Assembly (NCBI RefSeq): GCF_037969725.1
Contig: NZ_CP150203.1
Location: 6,625,501-6,689,500, forward strand
Source of the DNA: Paenibacillus sp. FSL W8-0426
GTDB taxonomy: Bacteria; Bacillota; Bacilli; Paenibacillales; Paenibacillaceae
Reading direction: 5' to 3'
DNA length: 64,000 nucleotides
Part shown: positions 9,661-17,590 of the stretch, one piece after another
How the letters are laid out: each line of letters opens with the position of its first letter
Numbering within the stretch: position 1 is the first letter of the stretch
Made by a program: the position numbers and the translations under genes
Notes under the pieces: generated by a model
The model's database searches: none
The model's input: only the letters and a program-made list of their open reading frames with translations
What the model was told of the DNA's origin: nothing

Positions 9661-10019
9661 AGACCGAGGCATTCGGCAGCTTCAGCGGTCGACATCCTGT
9701 TTCCGATCGATCGTCGGACTCGGTAATGCTGGGATCTGTTCGCAACCTGGACGGGCCGGAGTTCGATGAAAATATTCGTGTAGGTGATTCGCGAGGATCT
9801 GAAGACAGGGGAAAAGAAAATCACCGCAACGGCCTTTCTTAACTTTGTGGCTTTGACGAAAATAAACGCAAGCTGATCGTACCCAGGATCAATCCGGAAA
9901 CGGAAGAGGAGAAAAAACGATATGAAACCGCTCCTGTACGGGCAGTCATGAGAAGGCAGCGGCGGGAAGAGAGCAACAAATTTGCCGACTTCCTGACCGT
10001 TAGCTGCCCTTGGGAATAA
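9661..10019 (+). pseudogene. Decayed acyl-CoA thioesterase gene (YkhA-like hotdog family)
   Basis: No intact reading frame, but three-frame reading gives ordered homology to YkhA-type acyl-CoA hydrolases. VDILFPID is near 9688, DSVMLGSV at 9717, ATWTGRSSMKIFV at 9742, then an in-frame TAG at 9781. After it come VIREDLKTGEKKITATAF and LNFVAL, then after a frame change at about 9855 DENKRKLIVPRINPETEEEK, RYETAPVRA and a basic tail, ending at TAA 10017-10019. At least three frameshifts, one stop and loss of the N-terminal part mean it cannot make a working enzyme. In functional relatives, the hotdog domain hydrolyses long-chain acyl-CoA. The opposite strand reads open here by chance only. Confidence 0.8.
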
Positions 10020-10025
10020 TGCTTC

Positions 10026-11102
10026 CTATGTGGTCGAAGCCGGATATGTGGACAGCGTTCTGCGATCCGGCAGCTCCCCGCCCATAGCCAGGCACCACTG
10101 CCGATAAATGCGGTATGCCGATCCATCCTCAAGCAAGCCCTGACATGTATAAATGCCTTCCTCGATGGAACTGACGCGTCCCATCGCATACAGGCGAAAG
10201 CCTCCATTAAGCGCAACCTGGTTGATAAAAGCAACATGCGCTTCACCGCTCAATACCGCTTCGGCAACCTCCAGCTGCTTCTTCGCCGTCCACGCCAGCT
10301 CGGGTGCAGGGATATCCAAATCGTACGCCGCTGGGTCCACGAGCTCCAGCTGCATCTCCCCGTTTTCCACGCCGTATACCCGCGTAGGCCGATCAATATA
10401 CAAGTCCTCGGAGCCTTCCATGCCCTGAACGACATAAGCGCGGCGGTACCGGAATCGGGTAAGAAGCTTGGCGATCCGGTCCAGGAACGTATTATGGAAC
10501 ACGCCAAACACGAGATAAGGGGAGTGGTTGAAATCAATCAGCTTCTCCGCCGTATTGAACACCGTACGGAATCCCAATTCCTCCCGGAGCGGTCTAAGCT
10601 TACGCAGCGGCGCGCACCAGTCCTCGGACGATACATACATGACCCCAGTCCGCAGCGCAGCTTCCCTTGCATCCTCGCGATCCATCTGCCGCGGATCAAT
10701 CCCGGCTTCCCGCAGCAGTACCGGCAAAGTCACCCCCCACTTGGGAGGCAAAGGCTCGCTGCCGTGCAGCGTGACCCGTGCCCCTGAAGCAGCAAGCACA
10801 AAGGCGGTCGGATACGTCGCCATGAACGATTTGGTTCGGCCGTCATACGGACCTGCGCAATCCAGCCCGTCTTCGAAGACGGCCATTCGCTCCGCGCCGT
10901 TACGGCAGGCATGCACAAACGCCTCCAACTCTTCCACGTTCTCCATTTTCATGCGCTCGGCCATCAGGAAGGCGGCTGTCTGCACCGGAGATGCTTCCCC
11001 ATTCAATATTTTACCCGCAACCGCAAACGCTTCTTCGTAGTTCAAATCGCGCGCACCCCGTTTGCCCCGTCCAACCTCTCTAAGTATGGCAGACATATCC
11101 AC
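10026..11102 (-). CDS. TrpD2-type anthranilate phosphoribosyltransferase-like protein
   Basis: A 358-residue member of the glycosyltransferase family 3 fold. The N-terminal helical domain (about 1-75) reads LNYEEAFAVAGKILNGEAS, and the core has GPYDGRTKSF, ATYPTAFVLAASGARVTLHG and a VQGMEGSEDLY stretch. The true TrpD motifs GTGGD and KHGNR are not preserved as such, which fits the YbiB/TrpD2 group rather than tryptophan synthesis. GTG at 11102 has a GGAAGGGGG site seven bases upstream. It lies 19 bases after the ANTAR gene and is probably co-transcribed with it. E. coli YbiB of this group binds nucleic acid; the role here, beside nitrite reductase, is unknown. Confidence 0.75.
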   Translation of the reverse strand: MDMSAILREVGRGKRGARDLNYEEAFAVAGKILNGEASPVQTAAFLMAERMKMENVEELEAFVHACRNGAERMAVFEDGLDCAGPYDGRTKSFMATYPTAFVLAASGARVTLHGSEPLPPKWGVTLPVLLREAGIDPRQMDREDAREAALRTGVMYVSSEDWCAPLRKLRPLREELGFRTVFNTAEKLIDFNHSPYLVFGVFHNTFLDRIAKLLTRFRYRRAYVVQGMEGSEDLYIDRPTRVYGVENGEMQLELVDPAAYDLDIPAPELAWTAKKQLEVAEAVLSGEAHVAFINQVALNGGFRLYAMGRVSSIEEGIYTCQGLLEDGSAYRIYRQWCLAMGGELPDRRTLSTYPASTT

Positions 11103-11121
11103 AATGAATCCCCCTTCCGAA

Positions 11122-11715
11122 TTAAGACTGAAGCAACTGATGGGCCTTCACGATTGCCTTAGCCACATCCACCATCCGTTTCCGTTCATCCATCGCTTTC
11201 CTGCGCAATTGATCATAGGCTTCCGATTCGGAGATATGCCTCATCTCACACAGAATGGCTTTGGCCATATCGATCCATTTCCGGTCCTCCAGCCTGGAAT
11301 GGAGCTGCTGGCGTTCCCGTTCCCACTGCTTGCGTTCCATATAATGCCTGGCAGCAAAGTGGAGCGTCCAATGAATCTCCGCCCCCGCCATGGAAGGGGT
11401 GAGCATTCCATCGAAGGCAACACCGACCTCGCAAACCTCAGCGGATGTCGAAACCGTATCGGGTGCACACCACCAGAGCAGCGGTGTTCCCGTTTTGCCC
11501 TTTCCCAAGCAATCAGCCCAATGTTCTGCCTCGGTCAGAGGTAAATGTAGAACAGAAGCATCCACTTCGCCGGCCAACTTGAGAGCATCTTGCTCATTGC
11601 TCGTAACCTGAACATGATACCCGTTAGCCCCCAGCAACTTCTCCGGTGTCGGAGGGATCATGTCGGATGAGGCGAATGGAGGCGGCGACACACGGATGAC
11701 CAATATAGAACGCAT
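11122..11715 (-). CDS. ANTAR-domain RNA-binding antiterminator of nitrite assimilation
   Basis: A 197-residue protein. Residues 1-120 resemble a degenerate receiver-like domain without a clear phospho-acceptor Asp. A coiled coil (MERKQWERERQQLHSRLEDR) leads into a C-terminal three-helix ANTAR domain, about 140-195, with the typical AKAILCEMRHISESEAYDQL and DVAKAIV helices. ANTAR proteins bind paired hexaloop hairpins in nascent RNA and prevent termination. The divergent nirB leader carries exactly such hairpins beside a terminator (12032-12139), which strongly indicates the target. A function like NasR, NasT or AmiR is inferred. Confidence 0.88.
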   Translation of the reverse strand: MRSILVIRVSPPPFASSDMIPPTPEKLLGANGYHVQVTSNEQDALKLAGEVDASVLHLPLTEAEHWADCLGKGKTGTPLLWWCAPDTVSTSAEVCEVGVAFDGMLTPSMAGAEIHWTLHFAARHYMERKQWERERQQLHSRLEDRKWIDMAKAILCEMRHISESEAYDQLRRKAMDERKRMVDVAKAIVKAHQLLQS

Positions 11716-11791
11716 GGCGGATCAATCCCTCCCACTACTTAATCGGAAATTTGCACAAAATCGCAATGTAAGCGTTTCAATCGTTAATTTA

Positions 11792-11808
11792 TGTCACATC
11801 GAATGACA
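11792..11808. promoter_or_regulatory. GlnR/TnrA-type nitrogen-control box
   Basis: TGTCACATCGAATGACA fits TGTNAN7TNACA, the GlnR/TnrA consensus of Bacillota. It lies 77 bases upstream of the ANTAR gene start and about 200 bases upstream of the nirB promoter, so it could serve either direction. Confidence 0.5.
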
Positions 11809-11960
11809 CTTTTCACTTCAATCGCCTTCATGTAATTCGAGACGAGCTTTTCGTTCAACGACCGATTCTGACGCCTAGGCAGCTCGCTTCATAGAAGCAA
11901 ACGACCGGCTGATACACCCAATGTAAACATAATTAACTTCAAATTTCAATTACTTTTTTG

Positions 11961-11977
11961 TGTTAACTATGTTGACA
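11961..11977. promoter_or_regulatory. GlnR/TnrA-type box overlapping the nirB -35
   Basis: TGTTAACTATGTTGACA fits TGTNAN7TNACA exactly; its right half is the -35 hexamer of the nirB promoter. Binding there would be expected to block RNA polymerase, so GlnR-type repression in nitrogen excess is the simplest reading. Confidence 0.6.
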
Positions 11978-12000
11978 TATTGAGATGGATATTCTATAGT
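11972..12000 (+). promoter_or_regulatory. Sigma-A promoter of the nirB-nirD-cobA operon
   Basis: TTGACA (11972-11977), a 17-base spacer, and TATAGT (11995-12000). The predicted transcript starts near 12007 and has a leader of about 190 bases before nirB. Confidence 0.75.
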
Positions 12001-12031
12001 TAGCCATAACAACACCATATGATATCGATCA

Positions 12032-12077
12032 CAGTTACAACGGCGTAGCTGGTGAAAACGGCAAAGAAGCCTGTTTT
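12032..12077 (+). promoter_or_regulatory. Tandem hexaloop hairpins, ANTAR antiterminator binding site
   Basis: Hairpin P1: CAGTTAC (12032-12038) pairs with GTAGCTG (12045-12051, one T-G wobble) around the loop AACGGC. Hairpin P2: AAAACGGC (12055-12062) pairs with GCC-T-GTTTT (12069-12077, one bulged T) around the loop AAAGAA. Both six-base loops have A at position 1 and G at position 4, the ANTAR-recognition rule, and the stems are three bases apart. The P2 loop end and 3' arm include the left arm of the terminator that follows, so the two folds exclude each other. Confidence 0.78.
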
Positions 12078-12139
12078 GCAATCTCGGAGTCAAGGGATGC
12101 GCATGTATGCGCACTCCTCCGGGGCATGACAGGCTTTTT
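12067..12139 (+). terminator. Leader terminator (attenuator) before nirB
   Basis: AAGCCTGT (12067-12074) pairs with ACAGGCTT (12129-12136), followed by TTTTTC. Inside is a nested hairpin (TGCGCA-TGTA-TGCGCA at about 12097-12112, flanked by CGGAG and CTCCTCCG). It stands between the promoter and nirB and ends in a T run, so it should stop transcription unless the ANTAR protein holds P2. Confidence 0.75.
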
Positions 12140-12194
12140 CTATTTCAGGCAAGGCTGCAGGAATCACGCAGAATGGACCAAGGGGGTTATCGAC

Positions 12195-14639
12195 ATGAGT
12201 ACAATGAAAAAACTGGTGCTGGTCGGCAATGGCATGGCGGGCATCCGCACAATTGAACATATTCTCAAGCTTGCACCGCACGCTTACGAAATTACCGTTT
12301 TTGGCGCGGAGCCGCATCCCAATTACAACCGGATCATGCTCTCCTCCGTACTGGCCGGCGGAACGAGCATTGAAGATATCGTCATCAACGACTGGAGCTG
12401 GTACGAAGAACATGGCATCCGCGTCTATCCAGGCGACCCTGTCATTCACATCGATGCCGATCGCAAGGAAGTGTTATCCCAAGCCGGCGTGCGGGCGAGT
12501 TATGACGAACTGATTCTGGCAACCGGTTCCCAAGCATTCATCCTGCCCATCCCGGGCTCCGACAAAGAAGGCGTCATCGGCTTCCGTGACATCAAGGATT
12601 GCGAAACGATGATGCAAGCGTCTCAAAGCTATCGCAAAGCTGCCGTCATTGGCGGCGGACTATTGGGCCTGGAAGCGGCGCGCGGATTGCTGAATCTCGG
12701 GATGGACGTTACCGTGATTCATATCAACGGTCATTTGATGGACCGGAACCTCGACCTTCCGGCAGGATTGATGCTGCAGCGGGAGCTGGAAGCACAAGGC
12801 ATGAAGTTCCTGTTAAACAAACAGACCGAGGAAATTACGGGCAAAAAACGGGTTAAAGCGCTGCGTTTCACTGACCAATCGGTCCTCGAAGCCGATCTTG
12901 TAGTCATGGCCGTCGGCATTCGGCCGCAGATCGATCTTGCCCGTAATGCGGGAATCAAGGTGAATCGCGGCGTCATCGTCGACGATTACATGAACACCAG
13001 CATCCCGGGCATCTCGGCTGTAGGCGAATGCGCAGAGCACCGGGGCATCGCCTATGGACTTGTCGCTCCCTTATACGAACAAGGGACGGTGCTCGCGAAG
13101 CGGCTTGCCGGCGCGGCAACCCAGGGTTACGAAGGGTCGGTGACCTCCACCAAGCTGAAGGTGTCCGGCGTCGATGTGTTCTCGGCAGGTCAATTCAAGG
13201 ATTCGGCCGATACCCGCAGCATCCGGATCCAGGACGACGTGGACAATGTCTACAAAAAGATGGTGATCAAGGATGGCCGGCTGATCGGAGCTGTACTGTT
13301 CGGCGATACGACCGACGGCGCCTCCCTCTTCTCCCTCATCAAAAGCGGGGAGAACATCGGCGGCCGCGAGAAGGAAATTCTGCTCGGCGTGCCTGCTGGA
13401 GGCGGATCAGGCAGCGGCCCGTCCGCAGCCGAGCGCATGGCGGCCATGCCGGATGACGAGATCGTCTGCGGATGCAACGGAGTCACCAAAGCGGCCATTG
13501 GCGATGCCGTGCTGAACAAAGGCTGCAATACACTTGGCGCAATCAAATCGTGTACCAAAGCCTCCGCTTCCTGCGGAGGGTGTAAGCCCATCGTGGAATC
13601 GCTGCTCGTACACTTTGCAGGAGATGCCGTCGGTGAACAGGTGAAAGAAGGCATCTGCGGATGCACCTCCCTCGATCGTGACGAGATTGTCGCAAGCATC
13701 AAGGAGATGGGCCTCAAGAGTGTCAAAGAGGTCATGAACGTGCTCGGCTGGAACGAGCCTGAAGGCTGTTCCAAATGCCGTCCGTCCCTCAATTATTACC
13801 TCGGCATGATCTGGCCGGGCGAATATGAAGACGAGCGGGTATCGAAATTCACGAACGAGCGGTACCATGCCAACATTCAAAAGGACGGCACATACTCCGT
13901 CATCCCACGTATCTATGGCGGCGTCACCTCTCCTGCAGAGCTGATTAAAATTGCCACCGTAGCCGAGAAATACGACGTTCCGATGGTCAAATTCACGGGC
14001 GGGCAGCGTCTCGACCTGCTCGGCGTGCAAAAGGAAAACCTGCCGAAAATATGGGAGGAACTCGATATGCCTTCCGGCTTCGGTTACGGTAAAGCGCTGC
14101 GGACGGTCAAAACATGCGTAGGCTCCACCTTCTGCCGTTTCGGCACGCAGGATTCCATCGAAATGGGCATCCGCCTGGAGAAGAAACTCGACAAAATGGT
14201 GGCTCCGGCCAAAGTTAAACTGGCCGTATCCGGCTGCCCGCGAAACTGCGCGGAAGCCACGATCAAGGATCTCGGCGTCGTGGCGATCGATGGCGCATGG
14301 GAAATCCATGTCGGCGGCAATGGCGGCGTCAAGGTTCGCGCGGCCGAACTGTTATGTACGGTGAAGACCGATCTGGAAGTGGAAGAATGGACGTATGCCT
14401 ACTTGCAATATTACCGCGAGAACGCTCGCTGGAACGAAAGAACGGCAGCCTGGATCGAGCGGGTCGGACTGGACCACGTGAAGGAAGCGCTGGCGGACCG
14501 GGACGTGCGGCTGGCCTTGATCGAAAGACTGGAGCTGACGCTGGGACATACCGTTGATCCTTGGAAGGAAATTATCGAGAACGACGAGCTGCGCAAAAAC
14601 TTCACGCCGCTGGCCAACGTGCAGCCTGCAGCCCACTAG
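12195..14639 (+). CDS. nirB: Assimilatory nitrite reductase large subunit (NAD(P)H)
   Basis: An 814-residue flavo-sirohaem enzyme reducing nitrite to ammonium in the cytoplasm with NirD. Residues 1-300 form the FAD/NAD(P)H oxidoreductase with the GNGMAG motif. Two BFD-like [2Fe-2S] segments follow (CGCNG at Cys425/Cys427 with CGGC; CGCTS with CSKC). The sulfite/nitrite reductase half carries the sirohaem-[4Fe-4S] cysteines 641, 647, 681 and 685 (CVGSTFC and CPRNC). The ATG at 12195 follows AGGGGG at 12181-12186. Also called nasD in Bacillus. It begins the nirB-nirD-cobA operon under attenuation control. Confidence 0.95.
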   Translation: MSTMKKLVLVGNGMAGIRTIEHILKLAPHAYEITVFGAEPHPNYNRIMLSSVLAGGTSIEDIVINDWSWYEEHGIRVYPGDPVIHIDADRKEVLSQAGVRASYDELILATGSQAFILPIPGSDKEGVIGFRDIKDCETMMQASQSYRKAAVIGGGLLGLEAARGLLNLGMDVTVIHINGHLMDRNLDLPAGLMLQRELEAQGMKFLLNKQTEEITGKKRVKALRFTDQSVLEADLVVMAVGIRPQIDLARNAGIKVNRGVIVDDYMNTSIPGISAVGECAEHRGIAYGLVAPLYEQGTVLAKRLAGAATQGYEGSVTSTKLKVSGVDVFSAGQFKDSADTRSIRIQDDVDNVYKKMVIKDGRLIGAVLFGDTTDGASLFSLIKSGENIGGREKEILLGVPAGGGSGSGPSAAERMAAMPDDEIVCGCNGVTKAAIGDAVLNKGCNTLGAIKSCTKASASCGGCKPIVESLLVHFAGDAVGEQVKEGICGCTSLDRDEIVASIKEMGLKSVKEVMNVLGWNEPEGCSKCRPSLNYYLGMIWPGEYEDERVSKFTNERYHANIQKDGTYSVIPRIYGGVTSPAELIKIATVAEKYDVPMVKFTGGQRLDLLGVQKENLPKIWEELDMPSGFGYGKALRTVKTCVGSTFCRFGTQDSIEMGIRLEKKLDKMVAPAKVKLAVSGCPRNCAEATIKDLGVVAIDGAWEIHVGGNGGVKVRAAELLCTVKTDLEVEEWTYAYLQYYRENARWNERTAAWIERVGLDHVKEALADRDVRLALIERLELTLGHTVDPWKEIIENDELRKNFTPLANVQPAAH

Positions 14640-14655
14640 AGAAGGAGGAACAGCA

Positions 14656-14973
14656 ATGGATCGATTGCGAATTGGACATCTGGCGGACATCGAGGAAAAG
14701 GGAGCTCGCACCTTCATGATCCGCGATACGGAAATCGCCGTATTCAAGCTAAGCGATGGCAGTCTGCATGCGGTGGAGAATCGGTGCCCCCATAAAGGCG
14801 GAAGGTTATCGGAAGGCATGGTATGCGGCACGGCCGTTCACTGCCCGCTGCATGACTGGAAAATCGACCTGCGGAGCGGCAAAGTATATGAACCGGACGA
14901 TGGGTGCCTGAACACGTACAAAACCGAAGTGGATAGCAGCAGCGGCGATATTTACATTACGATTGCAGGATAA
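14656..14973 (+). CDS. nirD: Nitrite reductase small subunit, Rieske type
   Basis: A 105-residue Rieske [2Fe-2S] protein with both ligand pairs intact: Cys44-x-His46 (CPHKGG) and Cys63-x2-His66 (CPLHDW). This matches Bacillus NasE rather than E. coli NirD, which has lost the ligands. The ATG at 14656 follows GAAGGAGG, 16 bases after the nirB stop. It partners NirB in passing electrons to sirohaem. Confidence 0.93.
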   Translation: MDRLRIGHLADIEEKGARTFMIRDTEIAVFKLSDGSLHAVENRCPHKGGRLSEGMVCGTAVHCPLHDWKIDLRSGKVYEPDDGCLNTYKTEVDSSSGDIYITIAG

Positions 14974-15026
14974 GCGACAGCATGGTCGGAAGTAATGGCC
15001 GACATTTCATCAAGGAGGAATGGCTC

Positions 15027-15815
15027 ATGAACCAAAGCAACCGAGGCTCCCGGGGGATCGTCAGCATCATCGGGGCAGGCCCTGGCGATCCTGATCTGAT
15101 TACGGTCAAAGCGCTGAAATGCATTCAAAGGGCCGATGTCATCCTGTATGACCGTTTGGTAAATGACCGGCTTCTCGCCGAAGCGCCGGACGATGCCTTG
15201 CGCATCTACTGCGGCAAAGCTCCTGGCTTGCACTCCATGACTCAGGAGATGATCGGGCGCATGCTGGTAACCCATGCCCTTGAAGGAAAAAGGGTCGTGC
15301 GCCTCAAGGGAGGCGATCCGTTTGTCTTTGGCCGCGGCGGCGAAGAGGCTCTGGCGCTCGCCCAAGCCGGCATCGATTACGAGATCGTGCCCGGCATCAC
15401 TTCGGCGACGGGCAGCTCCGCGTCCTCCCAAATCCCGCTCACCCATCGCGGACTCTCCTCTTCGTTTGCCTGCATCACCGGAACGGGTAGCGATGGCAGA
15501 GCTTCTTCCGTCCGATGGGACCTGCTCGCGCACGGCGTCGATACGCTGGCGATCTATATGGGAATAAGCCAGCTGCCCCATATTCAGCAGGAACTGCTTC
15601 GGCACGGCAAAAGCGGCTTCACTCCGGCCGCGTTGATCGAACGAGGCACCACGTCAGCCGAACGTGTCATTACCGGTACGCTGGCCGACCTGCATATGCT
15701 GGCCGTATCCGAAAAGATCAGCAACCCGGCGCTGATCGTCATCGGCGAAGTCGTGAAGGTTCGCGAACAATTGCTGCATCTGCAGTCTTCCGCGGAGTCC
15801 TCCATGACAGGTTAA
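15027..15815 (+). CDS. cobA: Uroporphyrinogen-III C-methyltransferase
   Basis: A 262-residue SAM-dependent methylase that makes precorrin-2, the precursor of the sirohaem needed by NirB. Clear family motifs are GAGPGDPDLITVKA near the start, DRLV, RLKGGDPFVFGRGGEE and VPGITSATGSSA. It lacks a CysG-type oxidase/chelatase part and a HemD fusion. The ATG at 15027 follows AAGGAGG. It is the last gene of the nitrite operon; no clear terminator follows before the convergent TetR gene. Confidence 0.92.
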   Translation: MNQSNRGSRGIVSIIGAGPGDPDLITVKALKCIQRADVILYDRLVNDRLLAEAPDDALRIYCGKAPGLHSMTQEMIGRMLVTHALEGKRVVRLKGGDPFVFGRGGEEALALAQAGIDYEIVPGITSATGSSASSQIPLTHRGLSSSFACITGTGSDGRASSVRWDLLAHGVDTLAIYMGISQLPHIQQELLRHGKSGFTPAALIERGTTSAERVITGTLADLHMLAVSEKISNPALIVIGEVVKVREQLLHLQSSAESSMTG

Positions 15816-15843
15816 GGTATAGCCCTCACTCCCCTCGTGCTCA

Positions 15844-16482
15844 TTAATCCGACAATATGCGCTCGTGAATCGTCCGACCCTTCTGCCCTGGCTCGATCAG
15901 CAGACGGGTCGGTTTGATGTTGATCAGAGCCGTCAATTGTTCTCCCATATAGTGCGCCGAATATTTGAATCCCGTCTCCGCCCAGTGCATGATGACGCCC
16001 ACAGTAGCCGAAACGAGATAGCTCAACATGATGTCATAGTTGATCGTCTGCTCGCTATCCTCGGTCACCAGCACGAAATCCTTGGTCAGATACGTTCTGA
16101 ACATGCTGCACAGTCGCGAATTCATGTCGTTATGCATCGTCATGAGCGCCCGAAAGATGTCCTGATGGGCCTCGATATATTCAAATACAGGCATGGTGGA
16201 AGGCAGCATAGCCGTCATGTCCACCTCTTTCAAGTTCATATACGGTTCGGCATATGCCCTCCCCACGCCTTGCATGAAATCCTCCAACATAAACTCAAGC
16301 AGCTCGGGTTTGCCCGGAAAATGCAAATAAAACGTGCCGCGATTATAATCTGCGCGTTCCGTAATATCGCGAATCGTTACCGCATCTACCCCTTTTTCCA
16401 AAATCAAAGACACGGCCGCAGCGATAATTGCATCCTGCGTCCTGCGTGCCCTCCGATCATGAGGATGGTGTATAATCAACAT
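15844..16482 (-). CDS. TetR/AcrR family regulator
   Basis: A 212-residue repressor-type protein. Residues 12-60 form the TetR helix-turn-helix (AIIAAAVSLILEKG, TIRDITERADYNRGTFYLHF). The C-terminal part is a helical ligand/dimer domain with a TetR_C-like end. The ATG follows AAAGGAGG. It is divergent from a short-chain dehydrogenase, whose upstream region has two palindromes (16527-16538 and 16610-16629), so local control of that gene is likely. The inducer is unknown. Confidence 0.88.
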   Translation of the reverse strand: MLIIHHPHDRRARRTQDAIIAAAVSLILEKGVDAVTIRDITERADYNRGTFYLHFPGKPELLEFMLEDFMQGVGRAYAEPYMNLKEVDMTAMLPSTMPVFEYIEAHQDIFRALMTMHNDMNSRLCSMFRTYLTKDFVLVTEDSEQTINYDIMLSYLVSATVGVIMHWAETGFKYSAHYMGEQLTALINIKPTRLLIEPGQKGRTIHERILSD

Positions 16483-16526
16483 TTTCGCCTCCTTTGTCCA
16501 TTATTGCAGCCTAAATGAACACTGCT

Positions 16527-16629
16527 TACATGAATGTACGATAGCGGACATTTTCATCGTCAATGATTATTGTCACAACTTTGTGTATATCTTAACATTA
16601 AGACAGGAAGTACAGATGACCATTTGTAC
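16527..16629. promoter_or_regulatory. Two candidate TetR operators between the divergent genes
   Basis: TACATGAATGTA (16527-16538) is a perfect 12-base palindrome. GTACAGATGACCATTTGTAC (16610-16629) is a 20-base imperfect palindrome with 8 of 10 arm positions matching. Both share the GTACA/TGTAC-type arm. Confidence 0.4.
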
Positions 16630-16680
16630 CATTCATCAATAGGCCCACCAACCATTTTATACACAAGGAGAGATTTAATC

Positions 16681-17448
16681 ATGAGCACATCCTATACACA
16701 AACAGCCGTTATCACAGGAGCAGCCGGAGGCATCGGCAAAGAATTGGCACGTCGTCTCGCCGAACGCAAAATCAACCTGGTTCTCGTCGACTTGAACGAA
16801 GAAGCCATCCAACAAACGATTGAAGAACTTCAACTCGACAAAGAACATGTCATCGCGGTCAAAGCGAACGTATCCCAAGAAGAAGACGTTAAAAACTACG
16901 TGAAACAGGCGGTTGACAAGTTCGGACGCATCGACTACTTTGCCAACAATGCAGGCATCGAAGGCCCTACCGGCCTGATCGAAGACCTGAGCGTCGAAGC
17001 GCTCGACCTCGTATACAACGTGAACGTACGCGGCGTGTTCCTTGGACTGCAGCATGTCATTCCGGTCATGAAACAACAAAAATCCGGCGCGATCCTGAAC
17101 ACGTCTTCCCTCGCCGGCCTGATGGGCGCACCGGCAGTATCGCCATACATCATGTCCAAACATGCGGTCATCGGATTGACTCGTACGGCAGCCAATGAGC
17201 TTGCATCGTTCGGAATCCGTGTCAACGCCGTTCTGCCGGGTACAATCAACACACGCATGATGCGCCAAATCGAAGCCAATTCCGGCGACGTGGAAGGTTA
17301 TCAAGATGCGACAGTAGCCAGCATTCCGATGGGACGTTACGGCGAACCGGAAGAAGTGGCTGCCGTCATGAACTTCCTTCTATCCGAAGAAGCTTCTTAT
17401 GTAACGGCCTCGTTGTACACCGTCGATGGCGGGATGATGGGGCAATAA
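16681..17448 (+). CDS. Short-chain dehydrogenase/reductase
   Basis: A 255-residue classical SDR with the cofactor motif TGAAGGIG, NNAG at the beta-4 strand, catalytic Tyr-x3-Lys in SPYIMSKH, and a PGTINT segment. The Asp after beta-2 (LVDLNEE) predicts NAD(H) preference. The ATG at 16681 has AAGGAGA at 16665-16671. It stands alone under the divergent TetR gene and is followed by a strong terminator. The substrate is not predictable. Confidence 0.88.
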   Translation: MSTSYTQTAVITGAAGGIGKELARRLAERKINLVLVDLNEEAIQQTIEELQLDKEHVIAVKANVSQEEDVKNYVKQAVDKFGRIDYFANNAGIEGPTGLIEDLSVEALDLVYNVNVRGVFLGLQHVIPVMKQQKSGAILNTSSLAGLMGAPAVSPYIMSKHAVIGLTRTAANELASFGIRVNAVLPGTINTRMMRQIEANSGDVEGYQDATVASIPMGRYGEPEEVAAVMNFLLSEEASYVTASLYTVDGGMMGQ

Positions 17449-17489
17449 AATAATAAGATAGATCTGCTTGCTTGGAATCCCTCAAACCA

Positions 17490-17545
17490 AAAGACCTGTA
17501 TCAGCATCGCCAGCGCGGTGGTGATACAGGTCTTTCGTTTTCTTT
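17490..17545. terminator. Bidirectional terminator between SDR and small acidic protein
   Basis: AAAGACCTGTATCA (17490-17503) pairs perfectly with TGATACAGGTCTTT (17522-17535). T-rich sequence follows on both strands. Confidence 0.85.
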
Positions 17546-17590
17546 TGGGCATGTGACGACGGCCTCAACACGCCAATTCCTCACAGCTCT

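Noticed and set aside
9426..9824. 132-codon minus-strand frame covering the end of the AraC gene and the thioesterase relic
   Set aside because: No ribosome binding site and no motifs; the plus-strand relic explains the sequence.
11766..11780. ATGTAAGCGTTTCAA as a cre upstream of the nitrite genes
   Set aside because: The right half fails the consensus C, and catabolite control of nitrite assimilation is not needed to explain the region, where GlnR-type boxes fit better.
13407..14309. 300-codon minus-strand frame inside nirB
   Set aside because: Mirror of codon bias in nirB; the sirohaem cysteines and Fe-S motifs fix the plus-strand gene.
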